Assembly (NCBI RefSeq): GCF_963677715.1 | Contig: NZ_OY782495.1 | Span: 806,001-870,000 of the forward strand | Origin: an uncultured Bacteroides sp. | Lineage (GTDB): Bacteria; Bacteroidota; Bacteroidia; Bacteroidales; Bacteroidaceae | Direction of reading: 5' to 3' | DNA: 64,000 nucleotides | In this document: positions 24,712-33,443 of the stretch, in pieces | How the letters are laid out: the number at the start of each line of letters is the position of its first letter | How positions within the stretch are numbered: position 1 is the first letter of the stretch | Program-made: the position numbers and the translations under genes | Notes under the pieces: generated by a model | Database searches by the model: none | The model's input: only the letters and a program-made list of their open reading frames with translations | What the model was told of the DNA's origin: nothing

Positions 24712-25497
24712 ATGCATTCCGACCAACTAAAAATATCTATTCTGCAAACAGACATTGTCTGGGAAAACAAAGAAGAAAATCTCCGTATGCTCCGCGGTAA
24801 ACTTGAAGCACTCCGCGGAGAGACGGATATTGCCATGCTACCCGAAATGTTTTCTACCGGTTTCAGTATGCAAAGCCATTCTCTGGGCGAACCCGTTACC
24901 GGAAAAACCATCACCACACTACAGTCGTGGGCAATAGAGTACAACATTGCCATAACCGGCAGCTACATCGCCGAGGAGAACTCGAAATACTACAATCGTG
25001 CTTTCTTCTTCACCCCCGAAGGAGCCTCTTATTATTACGACAAGCGACATCTTTTCCGTATGGGCGATGAATATAATTCTTTCTCCTCCGGCAACAAAAG
25101 GCTACTCATCCCCTACCACGGATGGAACATTTGCCTGTTAATCTGCTACGATCTTCGTTTTCCGATATGGAGCCGAAATGTAAATAACGAATACGATCTG
25201 CTTATCTATGTGGCCAACTGGCCTGCTTCTCGTCGCCACGTATGGGATACCTTATTGAGAGCCAGAGCACTGGAAAACATGAGCTACGTATGTGGCGTTA
25301 ACCGTGTCGGCACCGACGGCAACGGCTTGCATTATGATGGAGGAAGCGTACTCTACTCCGCTAAAGGAGAGCGACTTATTACCACTCCGGATAATACCGA
25401 ATGCACAACATCTGCCATCATCGACCTCCCCTCATTGCTACAATTCCGCAATAAATTTCCCGTATGGAAAGACGCCGACAGTTTCTTGTTAACATAA
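24712..25497 (+). CDS. Nitrilase-family amidohydrolase (omega-amidase type)
   Basis: 261 aa. The Glu-Lys-Cys triad of carbon-nitrogen hydrolases is visible: Glu in MLPEMFSTGF, Lys in YYDKRHLFRMG and Cys in LLICYDLRFPIW. The FSTGF and CYDLRFP context matches YafV/omega-amidase enzymes that hydrolyse 2-oxoglutaramate or 2-oxosuccinamate in metabolite repair. It starts 24 bp after the acyltransferase gene. Confidence 0.85.
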   Translation: MHSDQLKISILQTDIVWENKEENLRMLRGKLEALRGETDIAMLPEMFSTGFSMQSHSLGEPVTGKTITTLQSWAIEYNIAITGSYIAEENSKYYNRAFFFTPEGASYYYDKRHLFRMGDEYNSFSSGNKRLLIPYHGWNICLLICYDLRFPIWSRNVNNEYDLLIYVANWPASRRHVWDTLLRARALENMSYVCGVNRVGTDGNGLHYDGGSVLYSAKGERLITTPDNTECTTSAIIDLPSLLQFRNKFPVWKDADSFLLT

Positions 25498-25580
25498 AAT
25501 AGTGGTGGAATAAATGTTAAAAGCTTCTTCATTTTACAACAATATGTAACAGCAGAGGGTTTCATAACAAACATCTTTTG

Positions 25581-25588
25581 TATATTTG
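25581..25588 (+). promoter_or_regulatory. -7 element (TATATTTG)
   Basis: TATATTTG matches TAnnTTTG, leaving a leader of about 45 nt before ATG 25639. Confidence 0.55.
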
Positions 25589-25638
25589 TCGATCAAAACG
25601 GTCGTATGACTTTAATTTGTATAACTTAACAAGAACTT

Positions 25639-27630
25639 ATGAAGACAAATCTTAGTTCTCAAATCACTCTCAACAGGGTCTCCCCCAGATACTACAGACC
25701 AGAGAATGCATTTGAGAGATCGGTATTAACCCGATTCGAGAAAATCCCTACAGATATTTATGAATCCGTAGAAGAAGGGGCACAACACATAGCAAGTGAA
25801 ATAGCCCAGGTAATCCGCGAAAAACAAAAAGCAGGTCGTTTTTGCGTGCTAGCTCTGACTGGCGGCAACTCCCCGCGCAATGTTTATTCCGAACTGGTTC
25901 GCCTGCATCAAAAAGAAAACTTAAGTTTCCGTAATGTCATCGTATTCAATCTATACGAATACTATCCACTCAATGCGGATGCCATCAACAGTAATTTTAA
26001 TGCACTGAAAGAGATGTTGCTCGATCATGTCGATATTGATAAACAGAACATCTTTACGCCCGACGGTACCATTGCCAAAGATACCATTCTGGAATATTGC
26101 CGCCTTTACGAACAACGCATTGAAAGCTTAGGAGGCATTGATATCGTGCTTCTGGGCATCGGGCGTGTTGGTAACATTGCATTCAACGAGCCGGGATCCC
26201 GCATGAACTCGGCAACCCGATTAATTCTCCTCGACAATGCCTCGCGAGACGAAGCAGCCAAAACATTCGGCAGCATAGAGAGCACGCCTATCAGCTCTAT
26301 TACGATGGGTGTATCTACCATTCTGGCCGCAAAAAAGATTTTCCTCATGGCTTGGGGAGAAGACAAGGCAAACATGATCAAAGAGTGTGTGGAAGGAGCC
26401 GTAACAGATACCATACCGGCCTCTTATCTGCAAACGCATAACAACGCACAAGTAGCCATAGACTTATCATCGGCTGCCAACCTCACCCGCATTCAGCGTC
26501 CGTGGTTGGTTACCGCCTGCGAGTGGAACGATAAACTTATCCGCAGCGCCATCGTCTGGCTCTGTTCGCTAACCAAAAAGCCTATTTTGAAGCTGACCAA
26601 CAAAGACTACAATGAAAACGGTCTGAGCGAACTGCTGGCCCTTTACGGCTCTGCTTACAACGTGAATATTAAGATATTCAACGACCTGCAACACACCATC
26701 ACCGGATGGCCTGGCGGAAAGCCCAATGCAGACGACACTTATCGCCCCGAGCGTGCCAAACCGTTTCCTAAACGAATTGTCGTTTTTTCTCCGCACCCCG
26801 ACGATGATGTGATCTCCATGGGAGGAACAATCAGACGCCTGGTAGAGCAAAAACATGAAGTGCATATTGCTTATGAAACCTCCGGAAACATTGCCGTAGG
26901 CGATGAAGAAGTTATTCGTTTCCTTCACTTTATCAACGGATTCAACCAGATATTTATAAACAGCGAAGATAAAGTTATCAGCGACAAATACGTAGAGATA
27001 CGGGATATACTGAAGGACAAAAAAGACGGAGACACCGACCCTCGCGACATATTAACCATCAAAGGGCTTATTCGTCGGGGCGAAGCACGCACCGCTTGTA
27101 CCTATAACAATATTCCGCTCAATCGTTGCCACTTTCTGGATCTGCCTTTCTATGAAACAGGCAAAATTCAGAAAAGCCCCATTAGCGAAGCAGATATAAA
27201 CATCGTGCGCAAGCTGCTTCAGGAAATAAAACCTCATCAAATATTCGTAGCCGGAGATTTGGCCGACCCGCACGGCACACACCGTGTTTGTACGGATGCC
27301 GTCTTTGCCGCCATCGATCTGGAAAAAGAAGAAGGCGCCAAATGGCTCAAAGATTGCCGCATCTGGATGTATCGCGGTGCTTGGGCCGAATGGGAAATAG
27401 AGAACATCGAAATGGCTGTTCCTATCAGTCCGGAAGAACTGCGGGCAAAACGTAATTCCATCCTAAAACATCAGTCGCAAATGGAAAGTGCTCCGTTTAT
27501 GGGCAACGACGAACGTTTGTTCTGGCAACGCAGCGAAGAGCGAAACCGCGGCACGGCAGCATTGTATGACAATCTGGGACTGGCTTCTTACGAAGCAATG
27601 GAAGCTTTCGTCGAATACATTCCGTTATAA
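25639..27630 (+). CDS. Glucosamine-6-phosphate deaminase-like/PIG-L deacetylase fusion
   Basis: 663 aa, two domains. Residues about 30-290 form a NagB/6-phosphogluconolactonase-type domain, with ALTGGNSPRNVY and GIGRVGNIAFNEPGS. Residues about 380-600 form a PIG-L/LmbE-type zinc deacetylase, with SPHPDDDVISMGG (zinc motif at His386-Asp389) and DPHGTHR (His545, His548). In the NagB half, catalytic Asp72 of the E. coli enzyme is Tyr106, Asp141 is Val177 and His143 is Asn179, while Glu148 is kept (Glu184). Deaminase activity is therefore doubtful and the deacetylase domain is the likely working part. Homologues are usually named NagB. Monocistronic, with its own promoter and terminator. Confidence 0.85.
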   Translation: MKTNLSSQITLNRVSPRYYRPENAFERSVLTRFEKIPTDIYESVEEGAQHIASEIAQVIREKQKAGRFCVLALTGGNSPRNVYSELVRLHQKENLSFRNVIVFNLYEYYPLNADAINSNFNALKEMLLDHVDIDKQNIFTPDGTIAKDTILEYCRLYEQRIESLGGIDIVLLGIGRVGNIAFNEPGSRMNSATRLILLDNASRDEAAKTFGSIESTPISSITMGVSTILAAKKIFLMAWGEDKANMIKECVEGAVTDTIPASYLQTHNNAQVAIDLSSAANLTRIQRPWLVTACEWNDKLIRSAIVWLCSLTKKPILKLTNKDYNENGLSELLALYGSAYNVNIKIFNDLQHTITGWPGGKPNADDTYRPERAKPFPKRIVVFSPHPDDDVISMGGTIRRLVEQKHEVHIAYETSGNIAVGDEEVIRFLHFINGFNQIFINSEDKVISDKYVEIRDILKDKKDGDTDPRDILTIKGLIRRGEARTACTYNNIPLNRCHFLDLPFYETGKIQKSPISEADINIVRKLLQEIKPHQIFVAGDLADPHGTHRVCTDAVFAAIDLEKEEGAKWLKDCRIWMYRGAWAEWEIENIEMAVPISPEELRAKRNSILKHQSQMESAPFMGNDERLFWQRSEERNRGTAALYDNLGLASYEAMEAFVEYIPL

Positions 27631-27656
27631 ACAAAAAATATTTATCATAAACAAGC

Positions 27657-27690
27657 AAGGTGCTTCAGCAAAGGTTGGAGCACCTTTTTT
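27657..27690 (+). terminator. Intrinsic terminator of the NagB-like fusion gene
   Basis: AAGGTGCT pairs with AGCACCTT and is followed by a T-run to 27690. Confidence 0.85.
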
Positions 27691-27755
27691 CGTTTTAAAA
27701 ATTTATCATTAATTATCCTTAACCTATCCCCTTTCGTTTTTCAACTTTTAACGCA

Positions 27756-27763
27756 TACTTTTG
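27756..27763 (+). promoter_or_regulatory. -7 element (TACTTTTG)
   Basis: TACTTTTG matches TAnnTTTG, 20 bp before ATG 27784. Confidence 0.5.
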
Positions 27764-27783
27764 TATCACAATTTGCATAAATC

Positions 27784-30699
27784 ATGAAAAAGCGAATCCT
27801 ATTCTTTATCCTGATATTATTTTCGGCCGTACACGCCTTTGCGCAAGAGATAGAACAAAACGTAGGAGAGCGGCTAAGAGATTACTTCCAGCAATATACC
27901 TGTTCTTCAACCAACGTAGGCACGTGTCGGTTGGATAGTTTCCGGATTGACTATAACCACAAAAAATTACAGATATACGCCAACGATCACTTTGCCTACC
28001 AGCCCTTTTTACCCGAAACAACAGAGAACATCTACAGACAATTGAAACAAATACTACCGGGGCCGGTTTGCTTTTTCGACATAACGGTAGTGACGGACGG
28101 CAAATCCATCGATGAACTGATTCCCAACATCTACCGGAAGAGCAAAAAAGATAAATCACGCCTTTACACAGAGATAACCTATCACGGTGCTCCGTGGGTT
28201 ACCAACGACTCGCGCCCATACGAAATAAACCGCGGACTGGACGGCCGCCACATTGCTTTGTGGCAAAGTCACGGCAAATATTACATCAATGATAAAAACG
28301 AATGGGGCTGGCAGCGACCGCGCCTGTTCTCTACCACCGAAGATTTATTCACTCAGTCTTTTATACTGCCCTACCTCATCCCGATGCTGGAGAATGCCGG
28401 TGCCAACGTATTTACTCCCCGCGAGCGGGATACGCAAAAAAAAGAAGTGGTGGTAGATAATGATAGTCCGAGAAGCGGTTCCATCTATCTGGAAATGAAA
28501 AGCCGCAAAGCACGCTGGAACACGTCGGACACGCCGGGTTTTGCACAAAAAAAGACGATATATCGCGACGGAGAAAACCCTTTTCTTTCGGGCACAGTGC
28601 GCTACACGCAAACAGAAAAGAAAAAGAATAAAGCTTTTGCCGAATGGATACCGGACATTCCCCAAACCGGAAGCTATGCCGTGTATGTTTCGTATCAAAC
28701 ACTGCCCAATAGCGTGAGCGATGCCAAATACCTGATATTTCATAAAGGAGGAGTAACCGAGTTCAAAGTGAACCAGCAAATAGGGAGCGGCACATGGGTA
28801 TACTTAGGAACCTTTGAGTTTGATGAAGGAAACAACGATTACGGCATGGTGGTACTAAGCAATGAAAGCAAAGAAAAAGGGGTGATCTGTGCCGACGCCG
28901 TGCGCTTTGGAGGAGGTATGGGAACCATCTTGCGCGGAAACAGTGTGAGCACTCTGCCGCGTTATCTGGAAGGTGCCCGCTACTCCGCCCAATGGAACGG
29001 AATGCCCTACGAGGTTTACGGAGGCCGCAAAGGAACCAATGATTATACCGATGACATCAACGCACGTGCCAACACCATCAACTATCTGTCCGGCGGTTCG
29101 GTTTATAACCCCAACCAAAAAGGGCTGGGTGTGCCTTTTGAAATGTCTGTTGCCCTGCACAGCGATGCCGGATTCAGTAAAGAGAATAAGATTATCGGTT
29201 CGCTGGGAATTTATACGACCCAATTCAATAACGGGTTACTGAATTCCGGCGTAAGTCGTTATGCCTCGCGAGACATGGCAGACATCATGCTAACCCAACT
29301 GCAAAAAGACATCCGCTCTACATTCAACGTACAGTGGACCCGACGCAATCTGTGGGACAGGAATTATAGCGAAACCCGCCTGCCTGCCGTGCCGTCCGCC
29401 ATCATCGAGCTGCTCGCTCACCAGAACTTCGCCGATATGGAACTGGGGCACGATCCGAATTTTAAATTTACCGTAGGCCGTTCGCTCTACAAATCCATCC
29501 TTCGGTTCTTATGCACCCAGCACGATCAGGAGTATGTAGTTCAGCCCCTGCCTGTAAGCCATTTTGCTATTCAGTTCGGAAAGAAAAAAAACAGATTAGA
29601 GCTAACCTGGGAAGGTGAAGACGACCCGCAGGAATCGAGTGCAAAGCCTAAAGACTACGTTGTATATACTCGCTTGGGACGTGGCGGATTCGACAATGGC
29701 GTGCTGGTTCACTCTCCCTCTTATACCGCAAAAATAGAAACAGGACTGGTCTATTCGTTTAAAGTAACAGCGGTGAACCGTGGCGGAGAAAGCTTTCCTT
29801 CCGAAATACTTTCGGCCTATAAAGCCAAACGCGAGCGCGGACAAGTACTGATCGTCAACGGGTTCGATCGCATAAGCGGTCCGGCAGTAATCGACAATGC
29901 CGACGAAGCAGGTTTCGATCTCGGAGAAGATCCCGGAGTACCTTACCTATATAACATTTCGCTGAGCGGTGCCCAAACAGGGTTCGACCGAAAGAAAGCG
30001 GGCAAAGAAGGAAAAGGAAGTCTGGGCTATAGCGGTGGCGAGTTAGAAGGAATGAAAATTATCGGCAACACGTTCGACTATCCGTTCATCCATGGAAAAG
30101 CCATTCAGGCAGCCGGAAACTACAGTTTCGTATCGTGCAGCAACGAAGCCGTAGAGAGCGGTGCCGTGCTCATGGGCAACTATCCCATTGTCGACCTCAT
30201 TCTGGGGTTAGAAAAAGATGACACACAAAGCAATCCGACACGAAACGTTTACTACAAAACATTCTCCTCGCCCATGCAGCGACTCATCACCGCTTACTGC
30301 CAGTCGGGCGGCAACATTTTGGTAAGCGGTTCGTATGTAGGCAGCGATATGAGCGACTCGCAGGGCAACCGTGAGTTTACTGAAAAAGTGCTCAAATACG
30401 GATACCAGAGTTCCCTGCGCGACAGTCGCTCCGATCACATCAGCGGACTGGGGCGCACCCTGACCATCCCCCGCCTGCCCAATGAAAAGACATACGCAGT
30501 AACCCGTCCCGACTGCATTGTACCCGTATCTTCGGCTTTCCCGGTATTTCTATACACCCCCGGCAATCAGAGCGCAGGCATTGCTTATAAAGGAAATTAC
30601 CGTACATTCGTACTGGGCTTCCCTTTCGAAAGCATTGAATCAGAAACAGACAGAGCCGGTATTATGGCCTCTGTACTGAAATTTTTCTCCGAACGCTAA
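27784..30699 (+). CDS. Secreted multidomain protein: amidase-like fold with inserted golvesin domain and FnIII
   Basis: 971 aa with signal peptide MKKRILFFILILFSAVHAFAQ. An N-acetylmuramoyl-L-alanine amidase-like (Amidase_3) half domain is seen at about residues 152-225 (IALWQSHGKYY, candidate zinc His163). A golvesin C-terminal-like jelly roll follows at about 235-377 (TGSYAVYVSYQTLPNSVSDA, GVICADAVRFGGG). The amidase fold resumes at about 455-575 (SVALHSDAG, His459; AIIELLAHQNFADM, Glu542). A fibronectin III domain lies at about 588-690, then a long unassigned region to 971. Bacteroides homologues are labelled xanthan lyase or golvesin-domain protein. Peptidoglycan or surface-glycan hydrolysis is inferred, not shown. 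Confidence 0.75.
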   Translation: MKKRILFFILILFSAVHAFAQEIEQNVGERLRDYFQQYTCSSTNVGTCRLDSFRIDYNHKKLQIYANDHFAYQPFLPETTENIYRQLKQILPGPVCFFDITVVTDGKSIDELIPNIYRKSKKDKSRLYTEITYHGAPWVTNDSRPYEINRGLDGRHIALWQSHGKYYINDKNEWGWQRPRLFSTTEDLFTQSFILPYLIPMLENAGANVFTPRERDTQKKEVVVDNDSPRSGSIYLEMKSRKARWNTSDTPGFAQKKTIYRDGENPFLSGTVRYTQTEKKKNKAFAEWIPDIPQTGSYAVYVSYQTLPNSVSDAKYLIFHKGGVTEFKVNQQIGSGTWVYLGTFEFDEGNNDYGMVVLSNESKEKGVICADAVRFGGGMGTILRGNSVSTLPRYLEGARYSAQWNGMPYEVYGGRKGTNDYTDDINARANTINYLSGGSVYNPNQKGLGVPFEMSVALHSDAGFSKENKIIGSLGIYTTQFNNGLLNSGVSRYASRDMADIMLTQLQKDIRSTFNVQWTRRNLWDRNYSETRLPAVPSAIIELLAHQNFADMELGHDPNFKFTVGRSLYKSILRFLCTQHDQEYVVQPLPVSHFAIQFGKKKNRLELTWEGEDDPQESSAKPKDYVVYTRLGRGGFDNGVLVHSPSYTAKIETGLVYSFKVTAVNRGGESFPSEILSAYKAKRERGQVLIVNGFDRISGPAVIDNADEAGFDLGEDPGVPYLYNISLSGAQTGFDRKKAGKEGKGSLGYSGGELEGMKIIGNTFDYPFIHGKAIQAAGNYSFVSCSNEAVESGAVLMGNYPIVDLILGLEKDDTQSNPTRNVYYKTFSSPMQRLITAYCQSGGNILVSGSYVGSDMSDSQGNREFTEKVLKYGYQSSLRDSRSDHISGLGRTLTIPRLPNEKTYAVTRPDCIVPVSSAFPVFLYTPGNQSAGIAYKGNYRTFVLGFPFESIESETDRAGIMASVLKFFSER

Positions 30700-30759
30700 A
30701 AGCTATTTACAAATTAAGTTAAGAAAACAGGTTCCATGCAGATTATCCGATATAAATTA

Positions 30760-30767
30760 TATCTTTG
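30760..30767 (+). promoter_or_regulatory. -7 element (TATCTTTG)
   Basis: TATCTTTG matches TAnnTTTG, 32 bp before ATG 30800. Confidence 0.55.
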
Positions 30768-30799
30768 CCTATAGTAATAACCTCAAAAACAGAAACACT

Positions 30800-31123
30800 A
30801 TGTATACAATACAAGCGAATCCATCCGGCACACGCAGCATGGAAGTTTCAGACAAGAATCTGGCAACCATTGAAAAATACGCATTGTTTCGCCACCTTAT
30901 CGATAGCACCGGCATTGTAGACGAAGCTGTGCTCGATAAATTAAGACTCAACATCCGCTCCCTGATAGCCTCGCAAGTAGAAGACAGTAAAAACTTACTT
31001 GATCTTTGCATTGATGTTATTTATCATAGTAACATGAAAGCCTTCGGCCTGCAACAACTCATCAAGCTATATTTAAAATGGATCTCTAAGGACGAAGAGT
31101 CCGAAGAAGAAAGTAAGTCATGA
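30800..31123 (+). CDS. Conserved small protein, unknown function
   Basis: 107 aa, soluble and probably helical: SDKNLATIEKYALFRHLIDSTGIVDEAVLDKLRLNIRSLI, ending in an acidic tail KDEESEEESKS. I recognise no domain. Its stop overlaps the next start (ATGA), so it is translationally coupled to the TusA-like gene. Confidence 0.7.
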   Translation: MYTIQANPSGTRSMEVSDKNLATIEKYALFRHLIDSTGIVDEAVLDKLRLNIRSLIASQVEDSKNLLDLCIDVIYHSNMKAFGLQQLIKLYLKWISKDEESEEESKS

Positions 31124-31335
31124 CAACGATTAACACTTGCGGAGAAACAAAATACAGTCCGCTAATTCCGGCTGTTGCCGCCATTTGTACTGCCAAACCG
31201 GGCGAATGCATCAAAATCATCATGGATGATGTTGATGCATTCGGCGATTTGAAAACATACCTATCGGAGCAGCACATTGGTTTTCGTGAGATCTATGACG
31301 GAGACCGGATGACACTGGAATTTACTATTTCGTAA
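31120..31335 (+). CDS. TusA-like fold protein lacking the CPxP motif
   Basis: 71 aa. The pattern PLIPAVAAICTAKPGECIKIIMDDVDAFGDLKTYLSEQHIGFREI parallels the sulfur-carrier TusA/SirA family (hydrophobic helix, then PGxxxxIxxDDxxxxxDL). The catalytic Cys-Pro-x-Pro is replaced by Tyr-Ser-Pro-Leu, so persulfide transfer in the usual way is unlikely; a Cys lies shortly before it (NTCGETKYSPLI). Assignment is from pattern only. Coupled to the preceding gene. Confidence 0.5.
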   Translation: MTTINTCGETKYSPLIPAVAAICTAKPGECIKIIMDDVDAFGDLKTYLSEQHIGFREIYDGDRMTLEFTIS

Positions 31336-31377
31336 ACGAAGCAAGAACCTATTGTCGGAGGTAAACTAAATTATCCG

Positions 31378-31385
31378 TATCTTTG
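31378..31385 (+). promoter_or_regulatory. -7 element (TATCTTTG) of ygiQ
   Basis: TATCTTTG ends 5 bp before ATG 31391, predicting an almost leaderless transcript. Confidence 0.6.
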
Positions 31386-31390
31386 CCCCC

Positions 31391-33247
31391 ATGAAAGAAT
31401 ACAGACTGACCGATTGGTTGCCCACAACCAAAAAAGAAGTAGAGCTCCGCGGCTGGGAAGAACTGGATGTAATCATCTTCAGCGGCGATGCCTATGTCGA
31501 TCATCCATCATTCGGCGCAGCGGTCATAGGCCGTATTGTCGAGGCGGAAGGCTTACGCGTGGGCATTGTGCCCCAGCCCAACTGGAGAGACGATCTGCGT
31601 GATTTCAAAAAACTGGGACGCCCCCGTCTTTTCTTCGGCATCAGTGCGGGCTGCATGGATTCCATGGTCAACAAATATACGGCCAACAAACGCCTGCGTA
31701 GCGACGATGCCTACACCCCCGATGCCCGTCCGGACATGCGCCCCGAATATCCCAGCATTGTTTATTCTCAAATACTCAAACAGCTTTGGCCCGATGTTCC
31801 TGTTATATTGGGAGGCATCGAAGCATCCATGCGCCGACTAACGCATTACGATTACTGGCAGGATTGCCTAAAGAAAAGCATCCTGTGCGATAGCGGAGCC
31901 GACCTGCTGATATACGGCATGGGCGAGAAACCCGTCATAGAGATAGTACGCCGCCTGAATGAAACACTTGCCGCACAACAGGAGTCGCAAATGACTGTTG
32001 AGTTATTGAAGAGCATCACAGACATCCCCCAAACAGCCTACATTAGTGCTACACCTGCCGTTTTAGCGCAAGAAGGAGACATTACCCTCAGCAGCCACGA
32101 AGAGTGCCTGCACGATAAGAAAAAGCAAGCCGCCAACTTTCGTTACATAGAAGAAGAAAGCAACAAATATGCTGCGGCCAGAATGACGCAGCAAGTGGGC
32201 AACGAAACGATAGTAGTCAATCCGCCCTATTCGCCGATGACACAAGCAGAACTCGATCAATCGTTCGAGCTGCCTTATACGCGCCTGCCGCACCCCAAAT
32301 ACAAAAACAAACGCATTCCGGCCTACGACATGATTAAGTTTTCCGTCAACATTCATCGCGGATGCTTTGGCGGATGTGCCTTTTGCACCATCTCCGCCCA
32401 TCAGGGCAAATTTATTGTAAGTCGCAGCAAGGAAAGCATTCTGAACGAAGTAAAAGCCGTAACCGAACTGCCCGATTTCAAAGGCTACCTCAGTGACTTA
32501 GGCGGCCCGTCGGCCAACATGTACATGATGGGGGGGCGAGACGAAGCCATGTGCCGCAAATGCAAACGCCCTTCGTGCATTCATCCCCAAATATGCCCTA
32601 ACCTGAACACCGACCATCGCCCTCTGCTCGACATTTACCACAGTGTGGATGCCATGCCGGGCATCAAGAAAAGCTTTATCGGCAGCGGCGTACGCTATGA
32701 CCTGTTGCTACACCAAAGTAAAGACCCGGAAGTGAATCGCAGTGCGGCAGCATATACCCGTGAGCTGATAGCCAACCACGTAAGTGGTCGCCTCAAGGTG
32801 GCACCGGAGCATACGAGTGACAAGGTGCTCAACATCATGCGCAAACCTTCTTTCAAACAATTTGAGGAATTCAAGAAAATATTCGACCGCATCAACAAAG
32901 AACTAGACCTGCGGCAACAGCTCATTCCTTACTTCATCAGCAGCCACCCCGGATGCAAAGAGGAGGATATGGCCGAGTTAGCCATACTTACCAAACAACT
33001 TGATTTCCATCTGGAGCAGGTACAAGACTTCACCCCTACTCCCATGACCGTAGCCACCGAGGCCTGGTACACCGGTTTTCATCCTTATACGCTGGAGCCG
33101 GTATTCAGTGCCAAAACCCCTCGCGAGAAGCTGGCACAACGGCAGTTCTTCTTCTGGTACAAATCCGAAGAGCGCCGGAACATCATCAATGAGCTAAAGA
33201 AACTGGGACGGCAAGATTTGATTGACAAGCTATACACAAAGCGGTAA
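31391..33247 (+). CDS. YgiQ-family radical SAM protein
   Basis: 618 aa. The N-terminal domain has DWLPTTKKEVELRGWEELDVIIFSGDAYVDHPSFG and GGIEASMRRLTHYDYW, both YgiQ signatures. The radical SAM cluster motif Cys-x3-Cys-x2-Cys is visible as CFGGCAFC, followed by TISAHQGKFIVSRS. A second cysteine cluster (MCRKCKRPSCIHPQICPNL) may hold an extra iron-sulfur site. The reaction of the family is not settled. Single gene, facing mfd; a dispersed repeat lies between them. Confidence 0.92.
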   Translation: MKEYRLTDWLPTTKKEVELRGWEELDVIIFSGDAYVDHPSFGAAVIGRIVEAEGLRVGIVPQPNWRDDLRDFKKLGRPRLFFGISAGCMDSMVNKYTANKRLRSDDAYTPDARPDMRPEYPSIVYSQILKQLWPDVPVILGGIEASMRRLTHYDYWQDCLKKSILCDSGADLLIYGMGEKPVIEIVRRLNETLAAQQESQMTVELLKSITDIPQTAYISATPAVLAQEGDITLSSHEECLHDKKKQAANFRYIEEESNKYAAARMTQQVGNETIVVNPPYSPMTQAELDQSFELPYTRLPHPKYKNKRIPAYDMIKFSVNIHRGCFGGCAFCTISAHQGKFIVSRSKESILNEVKAVTELPDFKGYLSDLGGPSANMYMMGGRDEAMCRKCKRPSCIHPQICPNLNTDHRPLLDIYHSVDAMPGIKKSFIGSGVRYDLLLHQSKDPEVNRSAAAYTRELIANHVSGRLKVAPEHTSDKVLNIMRKPSFKQFEEFKKIFDRINKELDLRQQLIPYFISSHPGCKEEDMAELAILTKQLDFHLEQVQDFTPTPMTVATEAWYTGFHPYTLEPVFSAKTPREKLAQRQFFFWYKSEERRNIINELKKLGRQDLIDKLYTKR

Positions 33248-33303
33248 ACAAGCGATAAAACTTATTTTTTGTAAACAATAAAAACCATCAACAAAACACT
33301 TAC

Positions 33304-33390
33304 TGAAAGGGGTTTAAAGAAAACCTGTTTTCTTTGCAAAGGCAACGAACTTTCTTTGCAAAGAAAACAGGTCGCCTTTACAAAAGCAAC
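33304..33390. repeat. CTTTGCAAAG-type dispersed repeat, copy 2
   Basis: Begins GAAAGGGGTTTAAAG. Arms ACCTGTTTTCTTTGCAAAG (33323-33341) and CTTTGCAAAGAAAACAGGT (33354-33372) are perfectly complementary over 19 bp. It sits between the convergent ygiQ-like and mfd genes, where a bidirectional terminator is expected. Confidence 0.8.
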
Positions 33391-33443
33391 CCGCAAGCGA
33401 AAAATGCTCTGTAAGATGTAAAATAATCAGTAAATTCAATAAG

